Assembly: GCA_035771165.1 (NCBI GenBank)
Contig: JAWNZC010000279.1
Coordinates: 310,001 to 374,000 of the forward strand
Reading direction: 5' to 3'
Source of the DNA: Paragorgia papillata
Taxonomy: Eukaryota > Cnidaria > Anthozoa > Scleralcyonacea > Coralliidae
Length of the DNA: 64,000 nucleotides
Shown here: positions 10,910 to 21,117 of the stretch, in pieces
Layout of the letters: each line of letters starts with the position of its first letter
Position numbering within the stretch: position 1 is the stretch's first letter
Program-made: the position numbers and the translations under genes
The notes under the pieces: model-generated
What the model saw: the letters and a program-made list of their open reading frames with translations, nothing else
Database searches by the model: none
What the model was told of the DNA's origin: nothing

Positions 10910-11413
10910 AACATGTATTCCGGCAGAAGCTCTGCCTTTGCTTAACTCAAGTTAATGCCAGCCTTTGTACAATTTCACCAAACCATATTGCAAAAATCAT
11001 GGGATTAAACTTGACGACTACGTATATCATCATCCTGATGATCGTTCCCAACGTTATAGGAATAATCATGCAAATTTATTAGAAATTGAATTAAGCCTTG
11101 TAAATAAAGAATTTGTGGGACTTTGGGGAATGTCCAAATGCAAAAATGCGGTTGGTCTATTTTCCTGTCGTAATTTTTTATCCAAGTTGTGATGCCACAA
11201 AACGCGTTTACCAAGAGAAGAAAATTTGCCGAAAAACTTGCCTCGAACTTCTTAACAGATGCGGGAAAATTTTTAAAGTGATAAGAAAGGTTTATCTAGT
11301 TCAACATCCCTTGAAAAAAGCATTACTTCATTGTAAACTACAGCCTTCCAGGAATGCTGGCGAATCTCCTGAATGTTGGTATTATAGCAAAGATTCTAAT
11401 TTTACACAAAAAG
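10910..11413 (+). pseudogene. Frizzled-type cysteine-rich domain exon, with in-frame stop and frameshift
   Basis: After the acceptor TTTTTTTAG the frame reads TCIPAEALPLLNSS, a TAA stop at 10953-10955, then CQPLYNFTKPYCKNHGIKLD and on to NLLEIELSLVNKEFVGLWGM, SKC. At the A5 run 11142-11146 the match moves to another frame, which continues VYFPVVIFYPSCDATKRVYQ, EKKICRKTCLELLNRCGKIF and HCKLQPSRNAGESPECWYY. The Cys spacing and the YPSCD..ICR..CLE.L..CG pattern are those of the frizzled CRD of ROR/MuSK-like receptors. The exon ends ACACAAAAAG|GTACTG in phase 1, matching the kringle exon. One stop plus one 1-nt slip suggest decay; sequencing error in the homopolymer could explain the slip but not the stop. 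Confidence 0.75.
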
Positions 11414-11477
11414 GTACTGATGCTAAATTAAATAAGAATTTGTAGTTATAGCGGAGCATGAAAACAATCCAATTATT

Positions 11478-11497
11478 CATTATTATTATTATTATTA

Positions 11498-11533
<36 letters not shown>

Positions 11534-11540
11534 TTTATTT
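11478..11540. repeat. (ATT)n microsatellite
   Basis: ATT/TTA trinucleotide tract with few interruptions, just downstream of the frizzled-domain exon and just upstream of a perfect hairpin. Confidence 0.95.
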
Positions 11541-11554
11541 TTATGTAATAGATA

Positions 11555-11650
11555 AAAATACGAGCGGGCCGATCTGTATGGGCATTTACAATGGCGAGCG
11601 CGTAGCGCGAGCCATTGTTAATGCCCATACAGATCGGCCGCGAGTATTTT
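11555..11650. mobile_element. ~96-bp hairpin MITE
   Basis: The arms AAAATACGAGCGGGCCGATC then TGTATGGGCATTTACAATGG and its reverse complement are nearly identical, separated by a short loop around GAGCGCGTAGCGCGAG. No coding capacity. Hairpins of this build recur elsewhere in the window (24489-24640, satellite junctions) but with different sequences. Confidence 0.8.
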
Positions 11651-11831
11651 AATCTTACTTGTGAAATTAATAATGGATGATTGATGAACGACAGTTCACA
11701 ATAGTACTATAATGAATAATTACGTATGTAGAGAGTTATATTCCCCTTGGCATTCTAGCGATGGTCTAATTTGAATTTACAAGTTATGCACTCGTTTATT
11801 GCATTTCAAAGTTAACGTGGTTGAAGTAAAC

Positions 11832-12702
11832 ATGTCAATGCAACGTTTTCGTGCGGCAAAAAACTGCAGAAGAAGGAAAGTGTTTACTTGCAGAAGCAAC
11901 ACCTAAAAACACTGTCTATAATACCAAATGGGCATTAAAGGTTTTTGAAGTATGGCAGTTCGACTCGCTCGAACAAGAGAGCAATACAAGAGACTGTTGG
12001 CTTTGAGGGAGTGGTTTTAGCTAATGTACAGGATTTAACTGTTCCTATACATGAAATGACTACGTATACTGTAAACTTTCTGGTTGTGTAAGTTCATTGC
12101 CGAAGTTGCGAAGCAGAATGGCGAACGGTACCAGCCGAAAAGTTTGTAGTTGCTGATATGTGGAATCAATCGCCATTAACTGGACTTAAATGGAGAGAAA
12201 TGGAGTCAATATTTTGGCGAAAGGCGAGAGAAGGTGAGTAGGTAGGGATTGAATAATTTGTGAATTTCTTGTTAATCAATAGGTGACTTTGAATAAACGT
12301 CACGCTGTTGAGGACGGGGCAACCAGAACGTGCGGTAAAGTTATTGAATGCTGATTGTTGCTTGGATTTCAGGTTTGCTTTATTTCGTAAAACATTAGAT
12401 GCAGAGATGAAGAATGCGACAAAAAGTGGCATCGCGGTAGCATCGAAGAAGAGGATCGCAAAGAAATTACAGCCGAAGAGGAGACTCTACTCTGGGAGAA
12501 AGGACTATTAGGAGCCGCAACAGCTGAGTCGTTACTTTGTACGATTTATTTTTATAACGGGAAAATTTTTGGTCTGTGGGCTGGTGAGCATAGATTGCTT
12601 AGAAAATGTAATATAATTATCCAAGATAATTTCATTATTTTCGATGAAAGTCTTTCAAAATCGTTTAACAACTGTAAGATTAAGTTTGTTGTGAAGAAGT
12701 AA
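11832..12702 (+). pseudogene. Crypton-type tyrosine recombinase relative, N-terminal and middle part, decayed
   Basis: Beginning at ATG 11832, segments in shifting frames read LLAEATPKNTVYNTKWALKV then FEVW (N-terminal domain); LANVQDLTVPIHEMTTYTVN; CKFIAEVAKQNGERYQPKSL and ICGINRH (with TAG and TAA stops in frame). After a GT-AG intron (about 12234-12372) come FALFRKTLDAEMKNATKSGI and EITAEEETLLWEKGLLGAAT, then LCTIYFYNGKIFGLWAGEHR, ending at TAA 12702. This order is that of the domain shared by QRICH1, KCTD1 and ZMYM-type proteins, all of Crypton origin. At least two frameshifts and two stops show it is dead. The catalytic C-terminal half is missing; a related one lies at 5181-5814, upstream and on the same strand. 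Confidence 0.6.
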
Positions 12703-14737
12703 CTCTTGCTTGCTAGATATTTGCTTTAAATTGTTGTAAGTGTGTAATATTTTCTTGCAGTCGCGGGGGTTTGAGTGTGAAATCTGTATAAAAGTTAATG
12801 AATTAATTAGCTCAGTAAGAAATCTGTATGAAAGTTAATGAATTAATTAGCTCGAAAACGACATCATTGTTCTTTTAATTCTATTCACTAACCCCATGTT
12901 TTCCCTGTTACTTTTCAAGCCCCCCCCCCCCCCCCATGCTTTTAGATACTCGACCTTTATTGAGATTTATTATGTTAGTCATGTGACTTGAATGCCGCGT
13001 TAGGATTCGTTCTTAACCTCATTAATTATTCATGAATTTCATAATATTGATTACAATCGCCTCCAAATACAAGGTTGGCCACAGCCTACACCCCTCGCAC
13101 GCAAGGGGAATGGCTCATAAGCTACCAAAATTTGCTACCCTTCTACATAGTCAAGACGCGATATACTAATCTGTCTGAACAATCCTAGCATGCGAACCCA
13201 GACGTTGCCTCCCGCGGAATATAGCGCCTAGGAATCCGAGCCAAGATTCGATTTCCGTGACGTTTTACCGTTTGTCTCGTGTTATCCAATCAAATTTGAA
13301 AATATATTTAGCTATAATTGCCCACGCGTAGACACACGCTGAACGAAGTGAAGGAAGGAGAGCGAAATATTTGCAATTTTTCACAAGTATAATAATATTG
13401 TATAGTACTATAAATTCTTTATATATAACGATGAACGACACTCCACAAAAATTGTCACATCAGGCCAATACTTGTTTTCTTTTTAAGAAAACATTTCCCG
13501 CGACAAAGGGGAAAATTAATTAATTTACCACTAACCAGATGTTGACCTCGAAGGGATGCTTCAGATACCCAAAAGAAAGAGACTAAAGTTCATCTTACTG
13601 TAGAATATTCGAGTTAAACAATACGAAAATAACTGGTAAATGACTTTGCGGTCCTCGGAAAAGCAATTGTTCACGGCTCTCATCAGAGAATTGCTAAAGC
13701 GGTATTAAAGAATGACACGTTGAAAATGATGCGTCCTGGAAAATGTTTTAACCCTTTGAGGCTTGGACCTCTCCTCTAGACCTCTCCCTGGCCTGTGCTG
13801 AATAAAATAGTCTGGAATCTGGCGTTAACCAGATACAATACTAAAGACTCGTCTTCAGGCTTCAAAGCTTCTACTTTGGAAGTAAAACGGCTTATGTTCA
13901 CGACGACAGCCCTCCATGCTCCGAGTAAAAACAAAGGCGGAGTTAACAAGTTTTGAAATTGAAAAATTATGCCTAGGATGGAAACAGAGAGCCCCCTCTT
14001 CTCTACGCCTTTTTTGTGACTATTGCGTCTTCACGAAAATAAAATCCTGAGTGGCTTCCCATGCAATGTAGCAGTGGCTGGCCTGGTTCGACAATGATCA
14101 CTGTAGCATATTAAGCAGGTGACCAGGTACCCGGGCTTAGTCCGCTTTGCCGAGATCGTGCTTATACTATTATTTCTTGTTAATTTTCGTCTAGTGCTTA
14201 TATGAGAGCCGAGCCAGCCCGCTTAGCCGAGATCTCGCTTTGTGAGACCGAGATCTCTGTTAACCAGGCTGGTTTTTGCGTCTACGTTGCTATAGCAACG
14301 GTAGACGTTATGTAACCTGTAAAAAACGACTGGCTGACCGTCTGGCTGGGTATTGTCACCTTTGTGACATAATAGGTTGCTTCTATCAGATTTATTGGCG
14401 CGTGAAACGTTCGGAGCGAATCAGAGAGCCATTATAAGCGAAGGTGTGCCGATGTAGCAATGATGGAAGTAACAGGGTAATGTGATCTAGTGAATATGGC
14501 GATTGGCGTCGATCTGTGCTTCAATTTGTCCATCTTGTCTACGAACGATTGAGTCATTGAAAACGAGTTGTTTCTTTCGGTCTCGGGAGGATTTTATGAA
14601 GGTAAGGAACAAGTTATAACTTATGTGTGTCACATTAATTTATATAGAACTTGTGGAAATAAGTGAATTTCCATGTGAATTACCTGTTGTACTGCATGGC
14701 CTATCTATTAGGTTTATATGAATATGATCCGAGTTCA
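12703..14737. other. Intron sequence without genes; scattered short elements
   Basis: It contains a nearby direct repeat (GAAATCTGTATAAAAGTTAA, 12780 and 12822) and a poly-C run at about 12920. A short copy of the element described at 21118-21206 lies at about 13188-13240 (GCGAACCCAGACG..GCCTCCCGCGGAA.ATAGCG). The MITE at 13748-13868 follows. GC-rich CCCGGGCT/GCCGAGAT blocks run from 14110 to 14270. A small hairpin, GTCTACGTTGCTATAGCAAC, then GGTAGAC, sits at 14280-14307. No ORF with a recognisable domain. Confidence 0.5.
13748..13868. mobile_element. Diverged relative of the MITE at 140-240
   Basis: It shares the core AATAAAAT.GTCTGG(AATCT)GGCGTTA.CCAG.TA.AATACTAAAGAC with the element at 140-240 and has its own inverted ends (CCCTTTGAGGCTTGGA / CAGGCTTCAAAG). 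Only these two copies were noticed. Confidence 0.55.
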
Positions 14738-14800
14738 ACCTCGTCCCCATGAGGGCCTTTTCCGGAGGGGTAGCGGGAAAAGGCCCTGACATTTCCTCGG
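14738..14800. repeat. ~60-bp interspersed repeat, copy 1
   Basis: TCAACCTCGTCCCCATGAGG, then GCCTTTTCCGGAGGGGTAGC, then GGGAAAAGGCCC. The reverse complement of the same sequence, about 80% identical by eye, is at 17526-17604. Here it is fused to the end of a LINE reverse-transcriptase fragment and supplies the last residues of that ORF. Confidence 0.6.
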
Positions 14801-15366
14801 AGGAAGCAAGTGGTTAAGTTTATGTTCTTCATTCAATAATTCACTAACTAATTTTGCCAAGTGGACTCCTCTTTGTTGATCTAGATTCGTTATGTTGTTG
14901 GATTGTAATACCTCTTCATAATCTTGTCCAGGGAAAATAATTTGTAGCGCACGTTTTCGGACTCTTTCGATGTTAGCTTGTTGTTTAGCTGTTAATCCTC
15001 CAATCCATAAGACATTTCCATATTCCATAACAGGTCTAATTGCGGAATTATAAAACTTTATCAGATCTTCTTTAGGAGCACAATAATTCCTTAAAAGTTA
15101 TAAGAAATACAGTCTTTCCCGGCATTTTTTCATAATCGACCAAGTATGAGTTTCCCAGTTCGAGTTGTCGTCGATCCGATCGACGACAGTTTGAAATGGG
15201 AAACTCATACTTGGTCGATTATGATCCAAAGGCCAAGTAATTTAAAGGATGAGACACGGTCTAGCGGAGTTTAATCTATTACCAATTCTGGAATCTCGGT
15301 TTTCTTCTTTCTAAAGTCGATAATCATTTCTTTACACTTTTTTCCGTTAACTTCTTAATTACCGCA
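14770..15366 (-). pseudogene. LINE reverse transcriptase, C-terminal fragment, interrupted by an inverted duplication
   Basis: Read on the minus strand: GKKCKEMIIDFRKKKTEIPE then VSSFKLLGLW, an interruption of about 45 bp, then NWETHTWSIMKKCRERLYFL, a stop, then YCAPKEDLIKFYNSAIRPVM, EYGNVLWIGGLTAKQQANIE and RVRKRALQIIFPGQDYEEVL. This is the palm-distal/thumb region typical of CR1/jockey-like non-LTR retrotransposons (KCKEM.IDFRK; FKLLG+W; NS.IRPV.EY). The catalytic part lies further 5' and is missing. The end of the ORF (LFPLPLRKRPSW) comes from a short interspersed repeat rather than the LINE. It lies antisense in the large intron of the receptor gene. Confidence 0.75.
15131..15223. repeat. 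93-bp palindrome created inside the LINE fragment
   Basis: CATAATCGACCAAGTATGAG, TTTCCCA..TCGA...GTCGTCGATC is followed at once by its reverse complement. The left-hand arm on the + strand is the LINE's own coding sequence (encoding DDNSNWETHTWSIM on the minus strand); the other arm interrupts the LINE frame between GLW and DDN. Hence it is a local inverted duplication and not an inserted transposon. Confidence 0.8.
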
Positions 15367-16798
15367 ATGCCTGATTTCGCTAGTTTAGCTTGAGCTGGTC
15401 GCTTTAATGGATGCTTATGGACGATGAAGAAGTCTCCATGTAACAAGCATTCAAAACACTTTACCTGAAGTGGTTCTAGAACGCTAACTGAAGTCGACGA
15501 AGCACAGTCAATTTCCTCGAAGCTACCAAATGTATCATAATTTATGACAAACAGAATTTCTGGGCTTCAGAATTTCTTTTTATAACTTTTACTGCAAACC
15601 TAACACATTAAAAAACAGTCCAATTTTATATGCTATATATATTTTTAACTTTAGTAAGAATAATGTTGTTATTTGAAATTTTGTAAATTGCATAATAATT
15701 TAACTTTTGTTTTGTAAGCTCCCGCGCAGTTTCTTCTACCAAAATCACAGGAAGATACAAACATGACTCAGCTTCCAGGATTTCGCGAGTTTTTGTTGAC
15801 CGAAATTTAGACTAAAATAATTATTCTAACGGCAAACAGTGTGCTTTCATCTGTTAAGTCATCCATCGCAGACGAGATGAAATCAGCCCGCGAACGTCTT
15901 TTCAAACGTTCGGATGGTTCAGTGTTGTGTGGCAACAGCTACGAGAATCTTAAGGAATATTGATAATATGTGGAAGTAGACGTACCTTTCCTCATAGAAG
16001 TTTTAACGCCGTGCCTTGCCGCACGAATACGCCCATCAAAGCAACAAATCATGAATTAAGTGTAAATATAAATTTGTTTATACTCAGTCTTCATAAATGA
16101 ACGGTGTTTAATTTGTAGATTTTTAGTCATTCTACTTAAAAATGTCTTATATGAAAAATTTACTATAATCCGCAGTCTGTCAGATTTTTCCGAAGTCGAA
16201 ATCACATGATATGATGTGGCAAAGTGAAGTTGACAAGACGTCAAAACCGCTACAATAAGCTTGTCAGAGAAATTACAAGGCTGAGGCGTTCTAGCTTTTC
16301 AGTTCTACGTGTATATTTTACTCTTTGGCGTAGATAATTATATGAATATTTAAAAATGACATGCTTAAAATATAGCGTTCGTAAGATTTTCTGCGCAGCT
16401 ATTTTTTGTTGACAATTTTTGGCTGGTTATTTTCCATGTCACTCTGCATTATCTTAGTTGTGTGCCTAAAATACTAAAATATAATATTAGCCACTATAAA
16501 TATTAGTCATTGAGGACCACATTTTAACTGCGTTTGCGAGAGGTTTATCTACCACTCTTTGTTCATTGAGATTTTTCGCTTTGAAACTGGAAAATGAATT
16601 GTTACTAAAACAAACAGCGTTGTTACTAAATGTTAACCGTATTTTCGCTATTGCTTTTTCCTCCTTACGAGTTTCGGTGTGACGGGTTTTCTTCTACTAA
16701 GGATGTTGTTCTGCTTTATACGTAAACGTTGATTCGTTTCTGTCCTTTTGAAGGGTACGGGATATACGTATCCAAAAAAAGCCTTTTCTGAAGTCTTT
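15367..16798. other. No gene recognised
   Basis: AT-rich intron sequence. No ORF with a domain signature and no conspicuous repeat. Confidence 0.5.
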
Positions 16799-17025
16799 TT
16801 GTCAAGAAAAAATTATGTTATTAAGTTTTTTTCTCAGGAATAGATTTTATTGTTACCAGTCCCCCAAATATTTACTGCGCAACTTGAACATCGTACCATA
16901 TATATATATATATATATATATATATGGTACGATGTTCAAGTTGCGCAGTAAATATTTGGGGGACTGGTAACAATAAAATCTATTCCTGGGAAAAAAACTT
17001 AAATAACATAATTTGTTCTTGACAA
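16799..17025. repeat. 227-bp near-perfect palindrome with (TA)n centre
   Basis: The arms, about 105 bp each, match almost base for base. Landmarks are TTGTCAAGAAAAAATTATGT / ACATAATTTGTTCTTGACAA; CAGGAATAGATTTTATTGTT / AACAATAAAATCTATTCCTG; and CCAGTCCCCCAAATATTTAC / GTAAATATTTGGGGGACTGG, up to ATCGTACCATATATA. The few differences are single substitutions or indels, so the duplication is young. There are no transposon-like ends and no ORF. Confidence 0.9.
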
Positions 17026-18354
17026 GATATATATATACAACCTCGAATTTGCAAATTGACTAAATTCGAAATGTGATACTCGCGTTAATGGTATTAAATT
17101 TCTCACAATTATTTTTATCTGAACTGACTGAACAGTATAAAATTCCAAACTTGTACTCACTCGCGCTGTCGTTCCTACAGTATGTGCTCTCAAAACTAAA
17201 TAGATGTTTTTAATACTGCTCCCAGCCTCCCGCACTTCGTTTGTCGCCCGAACCATATGAGACTTTCGAAAGACGGCAGATTAAACTCCGAGCAAAGATT
17301 TTTATCCCCGAGAGTCGGTTTTTCGCCACTGAACTTCCCAAACGTTATCGGAATACGCCATTATCGCTACTATTAAGTATAAGAATAGATCAAACTATAA
17401 ACGAGGACGCTTATGAGCTATTGTCGAATATGAGCCATGACCAAATTCATTGAAATTTTTCATTAATTGTATTTGCGAAGAATGTTTAAGAAAAGCGATA
17501 TGATCAACCAATGAAAACACAGAACCCACCAGCCGATCGATGCCAGCGCCTTTTCGCGCTACTCCTCCACAAAAGGCCCTGGGGACGAGGTTGATCAGAG
17601 TTATTTGAAAGGAAATATATATTTGCATTTGTTTTGCTCCTAACTCAAAGTCATTTTGTCCTCAACTCAGAGGCGTTTAGCCCCGAGAGTTACAGACAAA
17701 ATAGTTTATCGTCACACAATATGGAAAGACTACCTTGATTTATTTACTCTAAAATCCATTGTTACTCATTATGCATCAAAATAGTATACACTGTATTATA
17801 AAAATGTGCAACTGTATATGCTATAAAGCATCCTAACCAAGCTATCGAATCATAAACTAAACTCTCAGTAAATGTTCCTGCCATGATTATAACATGTGTT
17901 TGCTTCATACCTATAGTTATATCTTTCCCCTGATTTTTTTATCGGTTTTAGGAATGACTGTGAGTACATAACTTGTGACAGTTATCTCACCAATGTGTTT
18001 GTGGTGATCAACATTCTGACGACATGTTATCTGTGTAGTGAATGTCACAGAAGTCAACCTAACCAAGAAAATGTGCTCATTTGGCCGCTGAGGCAAGCAA
18101 CTAGCCTTTTGGGGCAAAAATCGTGCCATTGAGGCAAACAACTACTGTACCAATTCAAGAAAATTACAACAAAATTGTAAATTACAATCAACACTTTGGG
18201 TTAAACTCAACATACTGTAAACTAAACAACATGCCTTAATTGAATTATTAAAATAAGTACTAGATATAAAACTGTTAAACTGTTCTATTGGAATAGCAGT
18301 AACAATTGAGTACTCAAATTGGCATGCCAAATAATTTTGTAAAAATTAAAGAGG
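17026..18354. other. No gene; second copy of the ~60-bp repeat at 17526-17604
   Basis: Mostly AT-rich unique-looking DNA. The copy at 17526-17604 (GCCAGCGCCTTTTCGCGCTA, CTCCTCCACAAAAGGCCCTG, GGGACGAGGTTGA) is inverted relative to 14738-14800. No coding sequence recognised. Confidence 0.45.
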
Positions 18355-18570
18355 TTGCGCATGCCTTTTGTCCTGAAATGTCTGTGTCCAGAGTGTGCAG
18401 GTGTATGCTATATTGTGTATGTTGCATTATTACTGAGAATAGCAAATGACATTGAGGAAAATCCTGGACCCATTGTTTATGATATAATTGACAGAAGTCA
18501 AACAATCTGTGCCAGTTGTAGTCAAGGCAGAAATCTGTCAATTTTACCTATGTTAATATTCACTGCATAA
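18355..18570 (+). CDS. Short ORF with a 2A-like peptide (DIEENPGP), probable mobile-element fragment
   Basis: The 71-residue frame contains LLLRIANDIEENPGP, an exact fit to the D(V/I)ExNPGP consensus of 2A 'ribosome-skipping' peptides, encoded at 18448-18471. A hydrophobic run (VCYIVYVALLL) precedes it, as in 2A sequences, where upstream residues help stall the ribosome. Downstream it reads IVYDIIDRSQTICASCSQGR and stops soon after. 2A-like motifs are known at the N-terminus of non-LTR retrotransposon proteins in several invertebrates. The downstream protein is truncated here, so this is a fragment; an autonomous small gene is less likely. Confidence 0.45.
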   Translation: MRMPFVLKCLCPECAGVCYIVYVALLLRIANDIEENPGPIVYDIIDRSQTICASCSQGRNLSILPMLIFTA

Positions 18571-18853
18571 TACATATAATTTCATATAAGAGTACCAGTA
18601 TGTAACACATTGTGACAGTATTTTTTGTGCATAGACATAGTAGCAAATTCGTACATGCTATAATATTCTAAATATGTATTTTGTCAAATTAAATCGGCCA
18701 ATTCCTGTTTTTTGTATATTGCTACAGTATGTGCTCTGTTGTTATATTAATTACACTGTCAGTGTCAAAGGCCGGTTTACATGATCCGATAATGGATTCA
18801 ATTTTTTTCCTGGTGCATACATGTGATGTGGGTTTACTCACTATAGTATTGGG

Positions 18854-18856
<3 letters not shown>

Positions 18857-18921
<65 letters not shown>
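18857..18921. repeat. (TA)n microsatellite
   Basis: TATATA tract interrupted once by TGTA. The tyrosine/isoleucine ORFs across it are artefacts. Confidence 0.95.
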
Positions 18922-18925
<4 letters not shown>

Positions 18926-19239
18926 TTGCAAATTCTTGCAATTACTATTGTTGGTTATCAAATTATATGCATCACGAGGACAATTGTGAATAGATTGTTT
19001 GCACACGACATTACCTCCGCTATCTTGGTTGGTTTATCAGTTGCCAAACGCTGTTCAATTGACACACTGCTGACCGTCATGTTTGTTTTAGCAAGGGTAT
19101 TAGAAATTAACTGGAAATCAACCAATATGGCGTCTAATATCACATGATTGTAAACGATGTATATTGCAATGACCTGGGTAGGAGGTTGTGAATACTACCA
19201 TGGCCCTAAACGTAGACGCATGTACGCATTGCGTACCTA

Positions 19240-19560
19240 TTTTTTCCCATGTAAACACGATTGACCGGGCTAGCTCGCCTACCCGGGCTGCATGGCACTA
19301 AAAGCTTCGTACACGCGACAAAATTTGTTTTTATCAGTTTTTTCCCACGTATTAACAATTCACAAGTACTGTTTATGCATGTACAGTTCATATTCAAAAG
19401 AATGAAACTTCGTGTCTTACCAAAACTGATAAATTACGCAATTAGCACAACAAGCAAGCAAGCCCGACTAGGCGAGCTAGCCCTTCTCATGTAAGCACAA
19501 TAAAAATCATCTCGGCAAAGCGGGCTAGCTCGGGTACCCGGGCTGGCTCGCCTCCAGACT
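19240..19560. repeat. GC-rich CCCGGGCT/GGCTAGCTCG inverted-repeat block
   Basis: Left: CCATGTAAACACGATTGACC then GGGCTAGCTCGCCTACCCGG. Right: GACTAGGCGAGCTAGCCCTT, CTCATGTAAGCACAATAAAA and GGGCTAGCTCGGGTACCCGG. The left and right parts are partly inverted copies of one short element. Similar strings (CCCGGGCTTAGTCCGC, GAGCCGAGCCAGCCCG) occur at 14130-14225. Confidence 0.5.
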
Positions 19561-20101
19561 TGGTAAGGTATCTGACATTTTGCCTGGAAACGTCATACAG
19601 TATAATAATTGTTGCAACTATATATAACTGCGACAATTATTGTCATTAATCCGCTGTAATGACATGTTTAATATAAAAGTTTTACAAATAAAACTTTTTT
19701 TTTTCTTGAGCTGATGCTTAATATGCTTATGTCGTTAATGAAAACAATGCTTAAATAACAATTGTATTACTTTTCAAAGAGTATTTATCACTGACAGATC
19801 GTTAAGAACTAATGTGAATGACAATATTTAGTAAAGAACAACAGATATTTTTCTCAACCTTTTTGTCTTAAATCTAATCACAACAACATAATCAGTCATA
19901 AAACATATTGCCCTCTCAAAAACACACTTGAAATCACACTTCAGCGAGTTTTATTTGCAGAGACTTCATGATTCGATAGTCACTTTCTTATTTGGAAACT
20001 GATATTGTTTCCGGTTTGTTGCAATTACGTACTATTGTTCTGAAATTGACACATCGACTGTAAATGTCGCTGTGAACCATTTTCCGTCATATCATCTTTC
20101 A
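19561..20101. other. No gene recognised
   Basis: AT-rich intron sequence without recognisable coding or repeat structure. Confidence 0.5.
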
Positions 20102-20422
20102 TCACCTAACCATAACTCTATGGGAAACTCTCGGTTTAGCACCGCTTTCAGTCGATCGAACATCTGATGTGATGTCGCTCAGCGATACGGCACTATAAAT
20201 CCCAAGAGAATTGCGGCGACTGACTTGATCAGCTAGCTTCGCTCGCCTGGATAGTGAACCAAACACGACTGGCAAGGCTTGAAATATTAGGGACTTGCCA
20301 AATCCAGTAAGCAAATTCACGAAAAGATCCTTTTTCTCTTTGACGACGTATTCTATAGCATGCTCTTGATGTTTATTCAACTTTTTAATGTTAAAAAACT
20401 TGACAAACTTTGATAAGCGCAC
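20102..20422 (-). pseudogene. RecQ-like helicase N-terminal fragment
   Basis: The N-terminal ~55 residues read FFNIKKLNKHQEHAIEYVVK and DLFVNLLTGFGKSLIFQALP then VVF. This is the Q-motif region (LNKHQ) followed by a Walker A motif (TGFGKS) in the arrangement of RecQ-family DNA helicases, where the usual form is LPTGYGKSLIFQ. The similarity ends after PVVF and the rest of the frame looks unrelated, so the later helicase motifs (DEAH, III-VI) are missing. It lies antisense in the receptor's large intron. It is probably a captured exon or a fragment of a mobile element. Confidence 0.6.
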
Positions 20423-20605
20423 TCTCGATACTTTCTGTCACTTTGTCTGAAAACTGACAGAAAGGAATTTTTTACCGTATTTGCCTTCACTTCTTTGTTT
20501 CCACGCGTTTGCTTGTTTATACCGCCAAACCCCGCGCGTTATTTCTCGGTTTTTAAGAGGTAAATTGTGATTGAATAAAACGGTATTGCGTCACGGAAAT
20601 CAAGT

Positions 20606-21100
20606 TCGGGCGGTAGGCGGGCAACGGAAAATACCGCCTGCCCAAAAACCATGTGTTTTTAAATTCCGCCGACCGAATATGTTTGTTTAAGAGAACCAAT
20701 CCGAACGTGCGCTAATAATAGTGATTCATGAAGCATGCTGTTTGTGCGTTTCACTTCCTGTAAGAACTTTGTTGTTTCAATGGTAAATAAATTGAGGCGG
20801 TGATCGCACTACATCCGCAAATGGTTCATTGGAGAGTTCGACTGCTGTGGCAAAATTGCAATCACTTCTCTACCAAGCAATAGATATTCAATTGCAATTC
20901 GTCGTTCACTCTTCAAAACGGCGAGACGACCGATAGCGCAGAATTCAATACTTTCGCGATACATTCGCTTAATATTTGTCCACTCATGTCTGTAATACCT
21001 GAAATAAAAAATCAATATTCTGACCCAGCGGACGGACCATTCAAGAACACATGGTTTTTGGGCAGGCGGTGTTTCTCGTTGCCCGCATACCGCCCGCGCT
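20606..21100. mobile_element. ~0.5-kb MITE with ~75-bp terminal inverted repeats
   Basis: The left end carries TCGGGCGGTAGGCGGGCAAC then ACCGCCTGCCCAAAAACCAT, GTGTT. The right end is the reverse complement (AACACATGGTTTTTGGGCAG, GCGG...GTTGCCCGCATACCGCCCG). No transposase ORF lies between; the 68-residue minus frame at 20809-21015 has no recognisable domain. Confidence 0.7.
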
Positions 21101-21117
21101 CGAAACCCCTTAATACC

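Noticed and set aside
10358..10955. ORFs rich in Val, Cys, Leu or Asn over the GTT/CTT tract
   Set aside because: Pure microsatellite translation. Only the last residues of one of them (TCIPAEALPLLNSS) belong to the frizzled exon.
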